Source: JAJPKK01 sp963844635 (GTDB lineage: Bacteria > Pseudomonadota > Alphaproteobacteria > Rhizobiales > Xanthobacteraceae). Taken from it: a DNA stretch of 64,000 nucleotides. The translations under genes were made by a program, and so were the position numbers. Location: positions 1 through 64,000 of the forward strand of contig CAWJPD010000007.1 in assembly GCA_963844635.1 (NCBI GenBank), given 5' to 3'. Below, in pieces: positions 18,263 through 28,188 of this stretch. The first letter of the stretch is position 1, and every line of letters starts with the position of its first letter. The notes beneath the pieces are model-generated. The model was not told where the DNA came from. It was given only the letters and a program-made list of their open reading frames with translations, and ran no database searches.

Positions 18263-19253
18263 ATGAAAGCCATTCACCTGATCGCCACCACCGCTTTCGC
18301 GCTCATGGCCGCTGCCCCCATGGTCGGGCACAGCCAGACGGCGGCGCCGGCCGTTTCCGCAAAAGGCACCTGGACGCAGAAGACGCCGATGATCACGCCG
18401 CGTTCCGAGGTCGCGCTCGCCGAGGTCGCCGGCAAGGTCTACGTCATCGGCGGCAACATCAACGCCACCTCGGTGCCGCACAACGAGGAATATGACATCG
18501 CCACCGGAAAGTGGCGGGTGCGCTATCCCATGCCGCGCGGTCTCGACCACATGGGAATCGCGGTGGTCGACGGCAAGGTCATCACCGTGGGCGGCTTCGT
18601 CGGCGCCGGCGTGCACCGCGACGGCCAGCCGGCCGTGTTCGAATACGACCCGGCCAAAGAATTCCTGGCGCGCGCTCGCGCCGATGAAGTTCGGCCGCGG
18701 ATCGGTCGGCGTCGCGGCGCTCAATGGCAAGGTTTATGCGATCGGTGGGCGCCTGCCGTCCGGCGACACTGTCGCCACCAACGAAGTCTATGATCCTGCG
18801 ACCAACACCTGGACGGCGCTGGCCCCCCTGCCGAAGGCGCGGGATCACATGGCAGTCATCGCCATTGACGGGAAGATTCACGCCATCGGCGGCCGGTTCA
18901 CCGGTTCCGGCGACCGCACCGACATGCACGACATCTACGATCCGGCGGCCAACAGCTGGACGTCGGGGCCGCCGCTGCCGACGCCGCGCAGCGGCCTCGC
19001 CTACGCCGCCTACAAGGGTCTCGCCATCGTCCTCGGCGGCGAACTCCCGCAGGAGAAGAGGACCAACGACGAGAACGAGGGCTTCGATCCGAAGACCAAC
19101 ACATGGCGTATTCTTGCGCCGATGCCGCACGGCCGCCACGCCGCGGGAGCGACCAGCGACGCCGAGAACCTCTATGTCGCCGGCGGCGCGTACCTGCCCG
19201 GCGGCCAGGGCGGCGGCCCGACCGGGGATTTCATGGTGTTCACACTGCCCTGA
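18263..19253 (+). pseudogene. Secreted Kelch-repeat beta-propeller protein, one frameshift
   Basis: The ATG at 18263 follows GAGGACAAT, and the signal peptide (MKAIHLIATTAFALMAAAPM) ends near GHSQT. Kelch repeats with the GG/Y/W pattern follow: KVYVIGGNINATS..EEYDIATGKW, GKVITVGGFVG, GKVYAIGGRLPSG..EVYDPATNTWTALAPLP, GKIHAIGGRFTGSG..DIYDPAANSW, LAIVLGGELPQE..FDPKTNTW and NLYVAGGAYLPGG. The frame shifts once at 18656-18658, where an AAA run reads GCCAAAGAATTCCTGG. Removing one A restores DPAK-NSWRALAPMK. With that correction the gene encodes about 330 residues forming a complete six-bladed propeller. A scaffold or sugar/ligand-binding role is family-level inference. Confidence 0.82.
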
Positions 19254-19335
19254 GGCACCCCGCCATTCTCAGTCACTGCCCGGTCAGGCCGGGCGGTGAC
19301 TGTGTTTGGCGCTGGCGTTCGTCTTCGGGCCCTGT

Positions 19336-20267
19336 TCAAAAATCCGGCGTGTTTGCGGTCGGGACAGCGCTCTCACCCTGCTTCGTCGGCTCATGGATGT
19401 TTTCCGCGCAGATCAGTTCGGTCCATTCGCCGAGCGCCGGCCGGTAGGTAATCGTTGAAGTCCAGGGCGTCGTGAACACCGCGGTGTCCTCGACCGTGAA
19501 CTGCAACTGCAGCACCTTGCCGCGATAACTGGGATCGAACTGCGAATAGACGCCGCGGGAATTCTCCTTCTCGTTACGCTCCAGCGCGCCCTCTCGCGTC
19601 GTCGTAATCGATGAGGCGGTAGCGTTCAACGACATGCAGCGCCGGACTGTGGGGCGTGCCGTACATGTCGACCATCGCATAGGGCCCGATCTTGATGCCG
19701 ACGGTGTCGATCACCAGCGTATCGCCCTCATAATGCGCGACGGCGTCACCGTACCAGGACGGGGTCACGTTCGCCGGATGGGTTCCTCCGACGCGCACAT
19801 GGCGGACTTCATCGCCATGCCGGTACATCATCGTGATGTGGTCCGGCTCCTGGAACATTTCCATCAAATAGTCCCAGAAGATGTAGGGGATGCCGCCCGG
19901 CCAGCATTGATTGCTCGGCGTGGGGTACATCTGGCCGGAGAGCGAGAAGTCGCCGTGCTGCTTCACGATCGCGGCCGCCTCTCGGCTTGAGGATCGGGTT
20001 GGTGTAATCACCGACAAGCTGCCCGAAATTGCCGACGCCGGTGCGCGTGCGCGATCGGTTCCGCACCGGGCCGGGGCCCGACGCCGGCGGCTCGAAGCCG
20101 GTCAGATAGGGATGCGCCCAAATGCCGGAGAAGTCCGGGATGGCGGCCGCGGTCTTCGCCTCGGCGGCCGTGGGCGTCGGGGCCGGCAACTGCGCCTGGC
20201 CCCACGCAGGGGCTGCCGCTGCCGTCGCCACCATCAACAACAGGGATTTTAACCGCCGTGGCGCCAT
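19336..20267 (-). pseudogene. Secreted family of unknown function, copy 2, two frameshifts
   Basis: Second copy of the PDF-end family. Start ATG 20267 (MAPRRLKSLLLMVATAAAAP, signal peptide). Motifs in order: IPDFSGIWAHPYLTGFEPPA, SGPGPVRNRSRTRTGVGNF, NPILKP, then after a shift near 19982 EAAAIVKQHGDFSLSG, YPTPSNQCWPGGIPYIFWDY, PSWYGDAVAHYEGDTLVIDT and DMYGTPHSPALHVVERYRLI. After a second shift near 19597 come DPSYRGKVLQLQFTVED, FTTPWTSTITYRP, CAENIHEPTKQGE and the terminal ANTPDF. Both shifts are single-base type and the motifs match copy 1 closely. It is located immediately downstream of the TPP enzyme gene on the same strand. Confidence 0.82.
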
Positions 20268-20339
20268 TTTTCTCTCCCGTCTCTCTGCGTGCTGTTGTTG
20301 TCCGGTCACGCGCCCTTTCGTCATCACAGCAGACGATCG

Positions 20340-22002
20340 TCAGGAAGGGAAGTGCTCGGCGTGCCAGTCTGCTTCGAGGTCCGGGTTGATCTTGCCGTCG
20401 ATGACGAACACGCCCGGAGCGCCCTCCTCGACCCATGCCTTGACCGGCGCAAGGTCGTCCACTGTGCGTACCGTCGCGCCTCGCGCGCCGTAACCGCGGG
20501 CAATCGCGGCGAAATCGGTATCGGGAAAACGGACGATATCGGTGGTGTAACCCTGCCGGCCGAAACAGATGGACTTCGGCAGCGTAGGAACTGTCATTGT
20601 AGATCAGGATGCAGAGCCGCAGTTTCAGACGGATCGCGGTCTCGAGATCAGAAATCGACATCAAAAATCCGCCGTCGCCGGCGCCGAGCACCGCGAGTTT
20701 GCCGGGATTGGCAATCGCAAGGCCGATCGTCGAAGCAAGCCCGAGGCCGATCGACTGAAAGGAATGGCTGAGGCAGGAGGCCCGCGCGTTCGGCACCCGC
20801 AAATATTGCGGCACCCAGCCGCCGAAATGCCCGGAATCCGAGGCGACGACGCGATCGGCAGGCAGCATGGCATCGACCGCCTTGCTCAGCGTCCGGGGGT
20901 CGATGAAGTTTTCTGTCGAGGTGTCGCGATAAGCGGCGTGATGATTGCTGCCGTTGCGAATGCGTTCGGCCGTCGCGGAGGTGCGACGGCCCGGCCGCGC
21001 AGCAACCCCGCGCCTATCGAGTTCGGCCGACAGCGCCTCGGCGACGGCTTTGGCATCGCCCAGCACGCCGATGCCGATCGGCGTGTGAGAACCAAGTCTC
21101 ACGGCGTCGACATCGACCTGGGCCACGACGGTGTCCGGCGCGATCAGCTTGCCGCGCTTGGTCGTCCAGTCGGTGAGGCTCGCGCCAAACCCAACGAACA
21201 GGTCGCTGTCCTTGATCAGTTCATCGGCCGCCGGAGAGGAAAACCCGCCGGAGATGCCGAGCGACCAGTACGAGCCGGCAAAAAGGCCGTGGCCGCACAC
21301 CGTGGTCGCAAGGAGTGCGCCCAGCCGATCGGCCAGTGCGAGCAACGCGTCTTCGGCGCCGGAGACGACCGCCCCGCGCCCGGCGAGAATGAGCACGCGC
21401 TTTGCGGCCACGACGGCATCCGCGAGCCGCTTTATGGCGTGGGGGTCGGGCTGCATTCGACCGGGTGTTTCCAGCAAGCGCGGCGGCGCGTTGTCCAGCA
21501 CGGCATCTGCGTGCTGCACATCGAGCGGCAGGCTGAGCACGACCGTCTGCCGGTCGGCAAGCGCGCGGGCCACGGCGCGTCGCGCGTCCTCGCGCGCGGA
21601 TTTGGCTGTGTAGAGCCGCTCCGATACGGCGCCAACGGCGCGCACCAGCTCGGCCTGTTCGATGTAAAAGTTGTTTTTCACGGCACCAACCGGCACGTCG
21701 CCGGCGAGCACGAGGAGTGGCGTCCGGCTCTTGGCCGCCTCGCCAATGCCGGTAAGTGCATTGGTCAGCCCCGGACCGGAATGAACGCTCACCAGCGTGA
21801 GTTCACCCGACGCCTTGGCATAGGCGTCCGCCATTGCCGCTGCATTGCCTTCGTGACGCGCCGAGATCAGCTCGACCCCGGCTTCGACCAGCGCATGCGA
21901 AATCTTGAAATTGGCGGTGCCGAGCAGCCCGAAGCAGCGCCGCGCGCCATAGCCAGCGAGATCGTTGGCGACCGCCGCCGCCACGGTCCGATTGCCTGGC
22001 AT
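20340..22002 (-). pseudogene. Thiamine-diphosphate-dependent enzyme (acetolactate synthase-like), one frameshift
   Basis: A ~553-codon ThDP enzyme of the acetolactate synthase/benzoylformate decarboxylase superfamily. The N-terminal PYR domain has GARRCFGLLGTANFKI and the catalytic Glu in ISARHEGNAAAMADAYA. The central domain covers about residues 190-330. The C-terminal PP domain has the ThDP/Mg motif GAGDGGFLMSISDLE..LCILIYNDSSY (GDG-ND). A one-base shift at about 20562 (CTGTTTCGGCCGG on the coding strand) moves the last ~75 residues to another frame (GRQGYTTDIVRFPDTDFAAI through ADWHAEHFPS). It lies upstream of the dioxygenase genes on the same strand, separated by 167 bp from the beta subunit, so it could serve the same catabolic pathway. 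The substrate is unknown. Confidence 0.82.
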
Positions 22003-22169
22003 TTTATCCTCCCCCTCGCGTTCGATTTTTTTTACGCCATGCGGTGCGCTGACAGCTGTGCAGCCCGGCTACTTTATCAGAGCGGACGGAAGGCGAAACG
22101 TTTGCGACCGCTCCGTTTGAGACCGCTCCTGGCGTCGAAGCGGCGCTGACCGGCGCGGGCTCACAGGGA

Positions 22170-22715
22170 TCAGAAGGGCACGGTAATGCCGTCCATCGGC
22201 GCATCGCAATTGACGAGGTCAACGCGCTTCCATGCGATCTTGATCGTCTCATTGGCGACGATCAGACGGTGAAGGGCGGTGCCGCCAAACAGCCGCTGCT
22301 GGTCGCGCCGGAACTCGATCATGATGAATTTCGAGCGCACCGTCGCCGCCGCCGCCTCGGCCGCTTCGATCGATACGTTTCCGATGATGCGCGTCGTGCG
22401 CGAACGCGGCTCCTGAGAATACATGCGAGGGCTCGCGAGCCGCCGCACGCGCGTCTCCAGCAGCCGCCGGTCGTCATAGATCAGCGACACGGTCGTGAAC
22501 GGGTCTGCCTGCCCCGGTTCGCTTGGCACCCAGTACCAAGCGTCCGGCGTGAACAATGCCAGCCAATCGTCGAAGCACCCCTCGTCGAGCAGCCGCGCTT
22601 CATGTTGCAGGAAGATTTCGCAATCATTGGCCGCGAGCGGCGCTCGTGTTTGCCGAATCCTCGGCGCCGCAATGGGATCCCCATGCGCGCTGCCGACTTC
22701 GCCTCGCTCCCCCAT
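22170..22715 (-). CDS. Aromatic-ring-hydroxylating dioxygenase, beta subunit
   Basis: About 181 residues of the small (beta) subunit of a Rieske ring-hydroxylating dioxygenase, an NTF2-like cone fold that stabilises the alpha3beta3 hexamer without metal ligands. Typical segments are CEIFLQHEARLLDEGCFDDW, LALFTPDAWYWVPSEPGQ, SLIYDDRRLLETRVRRL, PRSRTTRIIGNVSIE and FIMIEFRRDQQRLFGGTALH. The chosen start (MGERGEVG) follows GAGAGAGCGCAGC; an upstream ATG at 22733 is possible. Its alpha-subunit partner is 2.1 kb away because an IS1380-type element and repeats now lie between them, so polar effects on this gene are likely unless a new promoter exists. Confidence 0.88.
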   Translation of the reverse strand: MGERGEVGSAHGDPIAAPRIRQTRAPLAANDCEIFLQHEARLLDEGCFDDWLALFTPDAWYWVPSEPGQADPFTTVSLIYDDRRLLETRVRRLASPRMYSQEPRSRTTRIIGNVSIEAAEAAAATVRSKFIMIEFRRDQQRLFGGTALHRLIVANETIKIAWKRVDLVNCDAPMDGITVPF

Positions 22716-23137
22716 GCTGCGCTCTCTCGACATGAGCCGGACTATTTCTGCGTTTTCCAAATTCGAATTGTTTCGAATTGTATGGCGTATCTGTTGAATG
22801 GGTAGGGCGTGGCGAAAATCCATCAAGAGCCGCGAAGCGATGGGTTTCGCAACAGCTCAACCCATCCTACGGCTTTACAGAACCAGCGTCCTAGACTCTA
22901 ACATTTAATCCCCTTTTTTCGTCATGCCCCGCTTTAAGCGGGGCATCCAGTAACCCCGTTACTCGCAATAGAAAGCGAAACTCCGGTGGTTACTGGATCG
23001 CCAGGTCCAGGGGCACCCCATCGTTTGGCCGTTTCGAAGCGCGGTTTGTTTGACTGCTGCATTGACGTGGCCAAACGATGGGGAACCCCGCGCCGGGCGA
23101 TGACATTGAAGGGAGTTCAAAGGTTAGAGACGGAACA
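22716..23137. other. Intergenic region between dioxygenase beta gene and insertion sequence
   Basis: It holds a repeat-rich stretch: CGTCATGCCCCGCTTTAAGC followed by GGGGCATCCAGTAAC (an inverted repeat, GCCCCGCTTTAAGCGGGGC, near 22927-22945), and the 15-bp inverted pair at 23016-23083. No gene was seen. Confidence 0.6.
23016..23083. repeat. Inverted repeat with 15-bp perfect arms
   Basis: CCCCATCGTTTGGCC (23016-23030) and GGCCAAACGATGGGG (23069-23083) are exact reverse complements separated by 38 bp. The same unit occurs singly at 11678-11692. It could be a small mobile palindrome or its solo arm. Confidence 0.8.
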
Positions 23138-23141
23138 CTAG

Positions 23142-24801
23142 CCCGGATTATGCATGACGAGGGGCGTTTTTCCACGTTTGTTGGCAAATCGCATACGTTC
23201 GCTCCGACCGGCTGATCGGTTTTGGAGCAACTCGCGGTGCGACGCGTCGGTGTTGATCTGCCGTGAGCGGCGGCGACGGCGGGCATCGCGCCCCGGGGGC
23301 TCATGGACCGGATGGCATCAGGCCGAGCGCGACGGTGCGGAACAGCACGCGCTGAGGGCAACTCGTCGGCAACTGAATGCGAATACGCGCGATATGTTCG
23401 ATCACCCGGGCGCCGATTTTGATCAGACGCTCGCGGATGGTGGCAAACTCGGCGGTCGCCAGCGGGTCTGTTTGCGGAATGGCTGAGCGCACGGCGTGCA
23501 TCAGCCAGAACGCGGCGGTGTGCAGAGCGAGCCGCACCTGGTTGGCGGTCGCGCTGTGACACGACATGCGATCGGACGCCAGCTGCGCCTTGTGCAGCTT
23601 GATCAGGTTTTCCATCTGCCCGCGCTGGCAGTAGACATTCTCGTAGAGATGCCGCGCCGAGCCCTTGAGCGAGGTGACGATGTAGCGGATGTCGACCTCC
23701 TGGCGCATGCCGGTTGAGGTGACCGCCTCGCCGGTGTCAGGCTGCAGCGAGCATTCGAGCCGCGCCACCACTTTGCGCGGCCGTGTCCAGCTGCCGGCCT
23801 GATAGATGAAGCTTGCATAGGAGCGCAGCTTGGTGTGGCTGCTCTTGGCATGATGGAAGCGCAGATTGTCGGCGGTCTCGGCTGCCAGCGCATCAAGCGC
23901 GGCGTTGCCGGAAAGGCCGAAAATATAGTCGGCGCCGTTGTCCTCCGCCCATTCCATGGCTTCGACGCGCCCATAATGACTGTCACCGCGCCACACCATG
24001 CGGGTGTGCGGCCAATATTCCCTCAGGTGCTTCGTCACATGCTTGATGACGGTGCACACCTCGGTGCCTTTCGGGGTTCGCGCCGGGCGTAGAATCGCGG
24101 CGACCGGTGCGCCGCTCGCCGCATGATAGATGTGCATTGACGCAAAGCCGCGTTCGTCCTGATGCGCGTTCCAGAACGCCAGTTGCTGGCCGCCATGCGC
24201 GGCGCAGAAGGTGTCGTCGATGTCGAGTATCGCCTGCTTGCCCGGCTTCACCGTCGCGCCGACCTGGTCGATGAGGGCTGCGCAGAGCCGCGCCGCTTCG
24301 CTCTTTGACGGCGTATTCTCCAGGCGGCTGATCGTCGATTGCGAGGCGAGAGCTGCACCGCTGTCCGGACAGCGCCCGACCGCGACCTTCATCAACGGAT
24401 CGTGGCGCAGGCGGTCGAGGTCGATCGCATCCTTGTGACCGCAAGCGATCGCCGCGGTGCGCGCCATGACCATCTCAAACATCGCGTGGCGGATGCGATC
24501 GCCATCGCGTCGATCCGGCATCGCCTCCGCCAGCCGTCGGCAAACACCAAGCCTGCGCTCCGCCTCGCGCAGCAACAGCAGTCCGGCATCGGAAGATTGA
24601 TTGCCGCCGGCAAAATCGACTGTGAGTTTCTTACGGCGCACCGCTGGCAGGTCGAAGGGAAGCAGCGTATCGTCAGTCATGGCGGCTGTGGCGCAGGGTT
24701 GATACGCGAGGCAACTTGTCGGAACAACAACTTGTCTAAGTAAATCGGCCGTTTCCTGCCACAGTCGCCGCAAAACTTTCAGCCCTCATGCATAATCCGG
24801 G
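23142..24801 (-). mobile_element. Complete IS1380-family insertion sequence
   Basis: A 1660-bp element bounded by perfect 16-bp terminal inverted repeats: CCCGGATTATGCATGA at 23142-23157 and TCATGCATAATCCGGG at 24786-24801. Both ends are flanked by CTAG (23138-23141 and 24802-24805), consistent with a 4-bp target duplication; because CTAG is palindromic it could also be read as part of longer inverted repeats. It carries one intact transposase gene. The insertion point is the stop codon of the dioxygenase alpha-subunit gene, whose TAG is formed by the right-hand CTAG. Intact ends and gene suggest the copy is recent and may still be active. Confidence 0.92.
23301..24680 (-). CDS. IS1380-family transposase
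   Basis: A 459-residue DDE transposase. The start MTDDTLLPFDLPAVRRKKLT at 24680 is preferred; the frame upstream runs to the element end without family sequence. Characteristic segments are VDFAGGNQSSDAGLLLLREA at the N-terminus, SQSTISRLENTPS (helix region), QAILDIDDTFCAAHGGQQLA with the first catalytic Asp, MVWRGDSHYGRVEAMEWAED with the second Asp, DYIFGLSGNAALD, and YCQRGQMENLIKLHKAQLAS carrying the Glu. All three acidic residues are present and no frameshift is seen. It lies inside the IS with 16-bp inverted ends. Confidence 0.95.
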   Translation of the reverse strand: MTDDTLLPFDLPAVRRKKLTVDFAGGNQSSDAGLLLLREAERRLGVCRRLAEAMPDRRDGDRIRHAMFEMVMARTAAIACGHKDAIDLDRLRHDPLMKVAVGRCPDSGAALASQSTISRLENTPSKSEAARLCAALIDQVGATVKPGKQAILDIDDTFCAAHGGQQLAFWNAHQDERGFASMHIYHAASGAPVAAILRPARTPKGTEVCTVIKHVTKHLREYWPHTRMVWRGDSHYGRVEAMEWAEDNGADYIFGLSGNAALDALAAETADNLRFHHAKSSHTKLRSYASFIYQAGSWTRPRKVVARLECSLQPDTGEAVTSTGMRQEVDIRYIVTSLKGSARHLYENVYCQRGQMENLIKLHKAQLASDRMSCHSATANQVRLALHTAAFWLMHAVRSAIPQTDPLATAEFATIRERLIKIGARVIEHIARIRIQLPTSCPQRVLFRTVALGLMPSGP

Positions 24802-26169
24802 CTAGGATGCTGCCTCGACCCTGGTTTCGGCGCCGCTGCCGTTCGACATGTAGCCCGCCCATGCATCAAGCATGTTGCGGATATAGATTTCGCTGGTCGA
24901 ATTCTTGCCGCGCCGACCGCCATGCGCATCGCCGACGTCGCTGGTAAAACCGCGGCCGATCTCGATCCATTCCGCGCCCTCGCTCGAAAGTCCGAGGCCG
25001 ATGCGATTGTAGATTTCGAGATCGTCGGTCAGCACCAGCGAACCGGTGCCGTTCACCGTATTGGCAAAGCTGATGGTGTTGCGGAACATCTGCTCGGGCG
25101 CGCCTTTGAGGCGGAAATTGTAGGTATGCACGACGGTGCGGTCCACCGCGATCGGATGAACGACCCGAAGCTGCTGGAACTGGCTCATGAACGACAGGTT
25201 CGGATAGATGTTGCTGTTCCAGCGTCGCGTCTCGAGCACGCGCCGCAACTCCTCTTTGCCCTTTTTCGCTTCCAGCGCGGCGATGTACTCGCGGAACACA
25301 GGGTCCTTGAGCGCGGCGACAAGCTTCGCATCGTCATGATAATCGCCGAGATAGCTGTGCCCGTTCGGATAGGTCCAGATGCCGACCTGGGTTTCCCAAA
25401 AGCTGTAAGGTGCCCCGTTCTGGCGCATCTGGCGGATCGCGATCTCGCCGGAGCCGTCCGAATGCACGTCGTCGGACTGCCGCTGTGCCGCCTCGATCGA
25501 GGAGCGATGAGTGAAGATCGGATGCGCGGCGTCGCACAGGTTTTCGAGATAGAGCTTCCAGTTCGCATTGTAGGCATGACGGAAACTGCCGCCGGCAACT
25601 TCGATCTCGCCGTCCGGCGCGCGGTCCGCCATGTCGTCAAGCGAGGTTGCCATATGGCCGAGGAAACGTTCGAGGCTCGGTCCGTACTCGGCTTCGCTTG
25701 CAAACACGAAACCACGATAGTTCGCGACGCGCGGCACCGCGGTCATTGCCGTTTTCGGGTTCGCCGGATCGAAATCGCACGGATAGCCTTGCGCCAGCGG
25801 CACCGATTTGAGGCGGCCGTCGAGATGGTAGGTCCAGCCGTGATAGCAGCACGTGAACTCGCCGGCATTGCCCTTTTCGGTCGCCACCACGAGCGAACCG
25901 CGATGGGCGCATTGATTGTGGATGACCCTGACCTCGCCGCCCGCGTCGCGGACCATCACGACGGGCTTGCGCCCGATCCGTGTGCAGTAGAAGTCACCGG
26001 GGTTCCTGATCTGGCTCTCATGCCCGACATAGATCCAGGCGACGCTGAAAATGCGTTCAAGCTCCAGCTCAAAGATCGCCGGATCGGTATAGATGCGCCG
26101 GTGCACCCGGCCGGGCTGGAGGAAACGGGAAAAACCGTCCGTCATCGACCGCGTAGGTGCGCCAAGCAT
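24802..26169 (-). CDS. Aromatic-ring-hydroxylating dioxygenase, alpha subunit (Rieske)
   Basis: About 455 residues; catalytic large subunit of a Rieske non-haem iron oxygenase. The N-terminal Rieske [2Fe-2S] domain has ligands NQCAHRGSLV and CCYHGWTYH. The C-terminal catalytic domain has the mononuclear iron motif ENLCDAAHPIFTH (bridging Asp plus two His). The start is uncertain: 26169 follows GGAG, while the ATG at 26145 (MTDGFSRFLQPGRVHRR) matches the usual family start better. The aromatic substrate cannot be deduced. The TAG stop lies in the CTAG that borders an IS1380-type element, so the coding sequence is complete, but the beta-subunit gene has been pushed 2.1 kb downstream. No ferredoxin or reductase gene is visible nearby. 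Confidence 0.9.
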   Translation of the reverse strand: MLGAPTRSMTDGFSRFLQPGRVHRRIYTDPAIFELELERIFSVAWIYVGHESQIRNPGDFYCTRIGRKPVVMVRDAGGEVRVIHNQCAHRGSLVVATEKGNAGEFTCCYHGWTYHLDGRLKSVPLAQGYPCDFDPANPKTAMTAVPRVANYRGFVFASEAEYGPSLERFLGHMATSLDDMADRAPDGEIEVAGGSFRHAYNANWKLYLENLCDAAHPIFTHRSSIEAAQRQSDDVHSDGSGEIAIRQMRQNGAPYSFWETQVGIWTYPNGHSYLGDYHDDAKLVAALKDPVFREYIAALEAKKGKEELRRVLETRRWNSNIYPNLSFMSQFQQLRVVHPIAVDRTVVHTYNFRLKGAPEQMFRNTISFANTVNGTGSLVLTDDLEIYNRIGLGLSSEGAEWIEIGRGFTSDVGDAHGGRRGKNSTSEIYIRNMLDAWAGYMSNGSGAETRVEAAS

Positions 26170-26350
26170 TCCGTTCGCAGCTCCGGCCTGCAGCGGGCGA
26201 ACGTTCACGTGCAGACCCGCTTCGACGCCCGCCACTCTACCGAAGCCGGGAGCCTCGGTACAGTATCGATCCGCGCCGCGGGATCATGAGCAGAGCCGCT
26301 TCAAGCGCGTCTGGTCGATTCTGCTATGATCCTGGTTCGGAGGAAACGCG

Positions 26351-27881
26351 ATGAACAGCTGTATGACGAATTTCACTCGTGCGGTGGGAACGGTCGTGTG
26401 CGCGTTTGCCCTTGGCTGGGTCGCGATCGCGACTGTGCCGGCGGCCGCGCAATCCGCCCGCACGCCACGCGTTGCCGTACTGCCGCTCGATAATGGCTCC
26501 CAAGGCCCGACGCAAGGCTTTGTCGCCAATGGCATGACGGACGAGATCGCCTCCGCGCTGACTCGTATCCGCGGTCTTGCCGTGGTAGCGCGCAGCTCCG
26601 CGTTCATGTTGAAGCCGGCCAACGGCGATGCCAAAACCGCCGGCGCAGAGCTTCACGCCGACTACCTCGTCCAAGGCTCTGCCCAATCGACGGGCGATCG
26701 CACGCGTCTCAGCCTGCGGCTCGTGCGTGCGAGCGATGCGCGCCAATTATGGGCGCAGGATTACGACCCCGAAGCTCTGGCCATTTTCGATGTCGAGCAG
26801 GAGATCGCGCGCAGCGTCGCCACTGCACTGCAAGTTCCAGTCACGGCCGACGCGGCAATCCGCAGCCGCACGCACAGTTTCGCAAGCTATCTCGATTTCC
26901 TCCGCGCCAAGGACATTGCACGCGGGCGGGGGCCACGGGCGCTTGCGGACGCCGCTGTCATCCTCGAACAGGTGGTCATGCGAGAGCCCGATTTTGCGCC
27001 CGCCGCGGCGCTGCTCGCCTACGGCGATGCGTTGACGCCGCTGTTTGCGCCATCGCTGCGCGGCGGTATGCCGCAAGAGGAGCGCAAAGTGGTCGAGCGC
27101 ACGGTTCCGCGCAGCGATGCTCTCGCCCATCGTGCCACCGAGCTCGATCCTGGCAATGCCGATGGCTTCGTCGCGCTCGGTTATGCCGACATGGTGCAAC
27201 GAAAGCCGCTGCCCGCCGAGGACGCATTCAAGCAGGCGCTGGCGCTAAACCCGAACCAAGCCGATGGCCTGCACGGATACAGCCAACTCGTCGCCGCACT
27301 GGGCCGCATCAAAAAGTCATTGGCAATGCGCGACCATCTGCAGGATGTCGAGCAGTCCATCATCAATTACACCGCCGACACCGCAGAGATCGTCTGGCTC
27401 GACGGCGACACCGAGAAGGCGATCGCCATGCTCAAGCCGTTCAGTCCGGGTCGCACGCTCGAACTCGCTCTGATCGAGGCTTCGGCCGGACGATATCGCG
27501 AGGCGGCGGCGGAGATCCGCTTCATTCCGGCATCAAACTACCCGCCCGGCATGGAAGACGCAGCGGCAAAACTCCTCGAGTTCCGCGCCCGTCCGCGCGG
27601 CCGCACCAGAAACCTTGCCGCGGCTTGGGAATCTGAGCTTTGTCTTCCTCCATGTCGGCGCCCCGGCACGTGTGCTGGAATATTATCAGGACGAAGTGCG
27701 GGGCGATTATTTCCAGCCGATCTCCGCGACCTGGTTCTGGCACCCGAGCTACGCCCCGGTTCGACAAACCGTGCAGTTCAAAACCGTGGTGCGCGACCTC
27801 GGCTTTGTCGATTATTGGCGTGCCAGGGGCTGGCCGGCGCAATGCCAGCCCAAAGGCGCGGAGGATTTCGCCTGTCAGTGA
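26351..27881 (+). pseudogene. Secreted TolB/FlgO-like plus TPR protein, one frameshift
   Basis: A ~510-codon gene. The ATG at 26351 follows CGGAGGAAACGCG, and the signal peptide ends PAAAQSAR. Residues 38-165 form a TolB N-terminal/FlgO-like domain (RVAVLPLDNGSQGPTQGFVA, NGMTDEIASALTRIRGLAVV, YLVQGSAQ, LRLVRASDARQLWAQDYD). Such domains usually sit beside adenylate cyclase or winged-helix modules, but here they precede TPR-like helices (AHRATELDPGNADGFVALGY, AFKQALALNPNQADGLHGYS). Near 27600 the frame shifts, and the C-terminus continues as APETLPRLGNLSFVFLHVGA through KGAEDFACQ, which gives the true end at 27881. A scaffolding role is inferred; no catalytic domain is present. Confidence 0.78.
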
Positions 27882-28188
27882 GAGTTCAGCGCGGCCGAGC
27901 GGCGGGATGAAGTCGGACGCGGACGGCGCCGATGGCTTTGGAAATCAGTCGGCCGCCGTTTGCCCATGTTCCGTGACAACACGATGAAATCAACCATGCT
28001 TGCATCAAACCCCGATGCGGTGAGAAGCCGGATTTACCGAACCTTTACATATGAGGCGGTAGTTTTGGTGCGAGAAGCACGCTAGCAAAGCGCGCCCGTT
28101 CGCCCCACTGTCCGGCGCAACGGTGTTCGCGGCTCCGTGCTCGCCTGAAGCATTCGCGATTTTGCGCGTAGAAGCAGGTCTGTTTTCC

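Noticed and set aside
20569..22149. Long plus-strand open frame (526 codons)
   Set aside because: It is the antisense of the ThDP enzyme gene, has no family motifs, and is rich in Arg/Gly/His as expected of shadow frames in high-GC DNA.
24922..26289. Long plus-strand open frame (455 codons)
   Set aside because: Antisense of the Rieske alpha-subunit gene; no recognisable domain.
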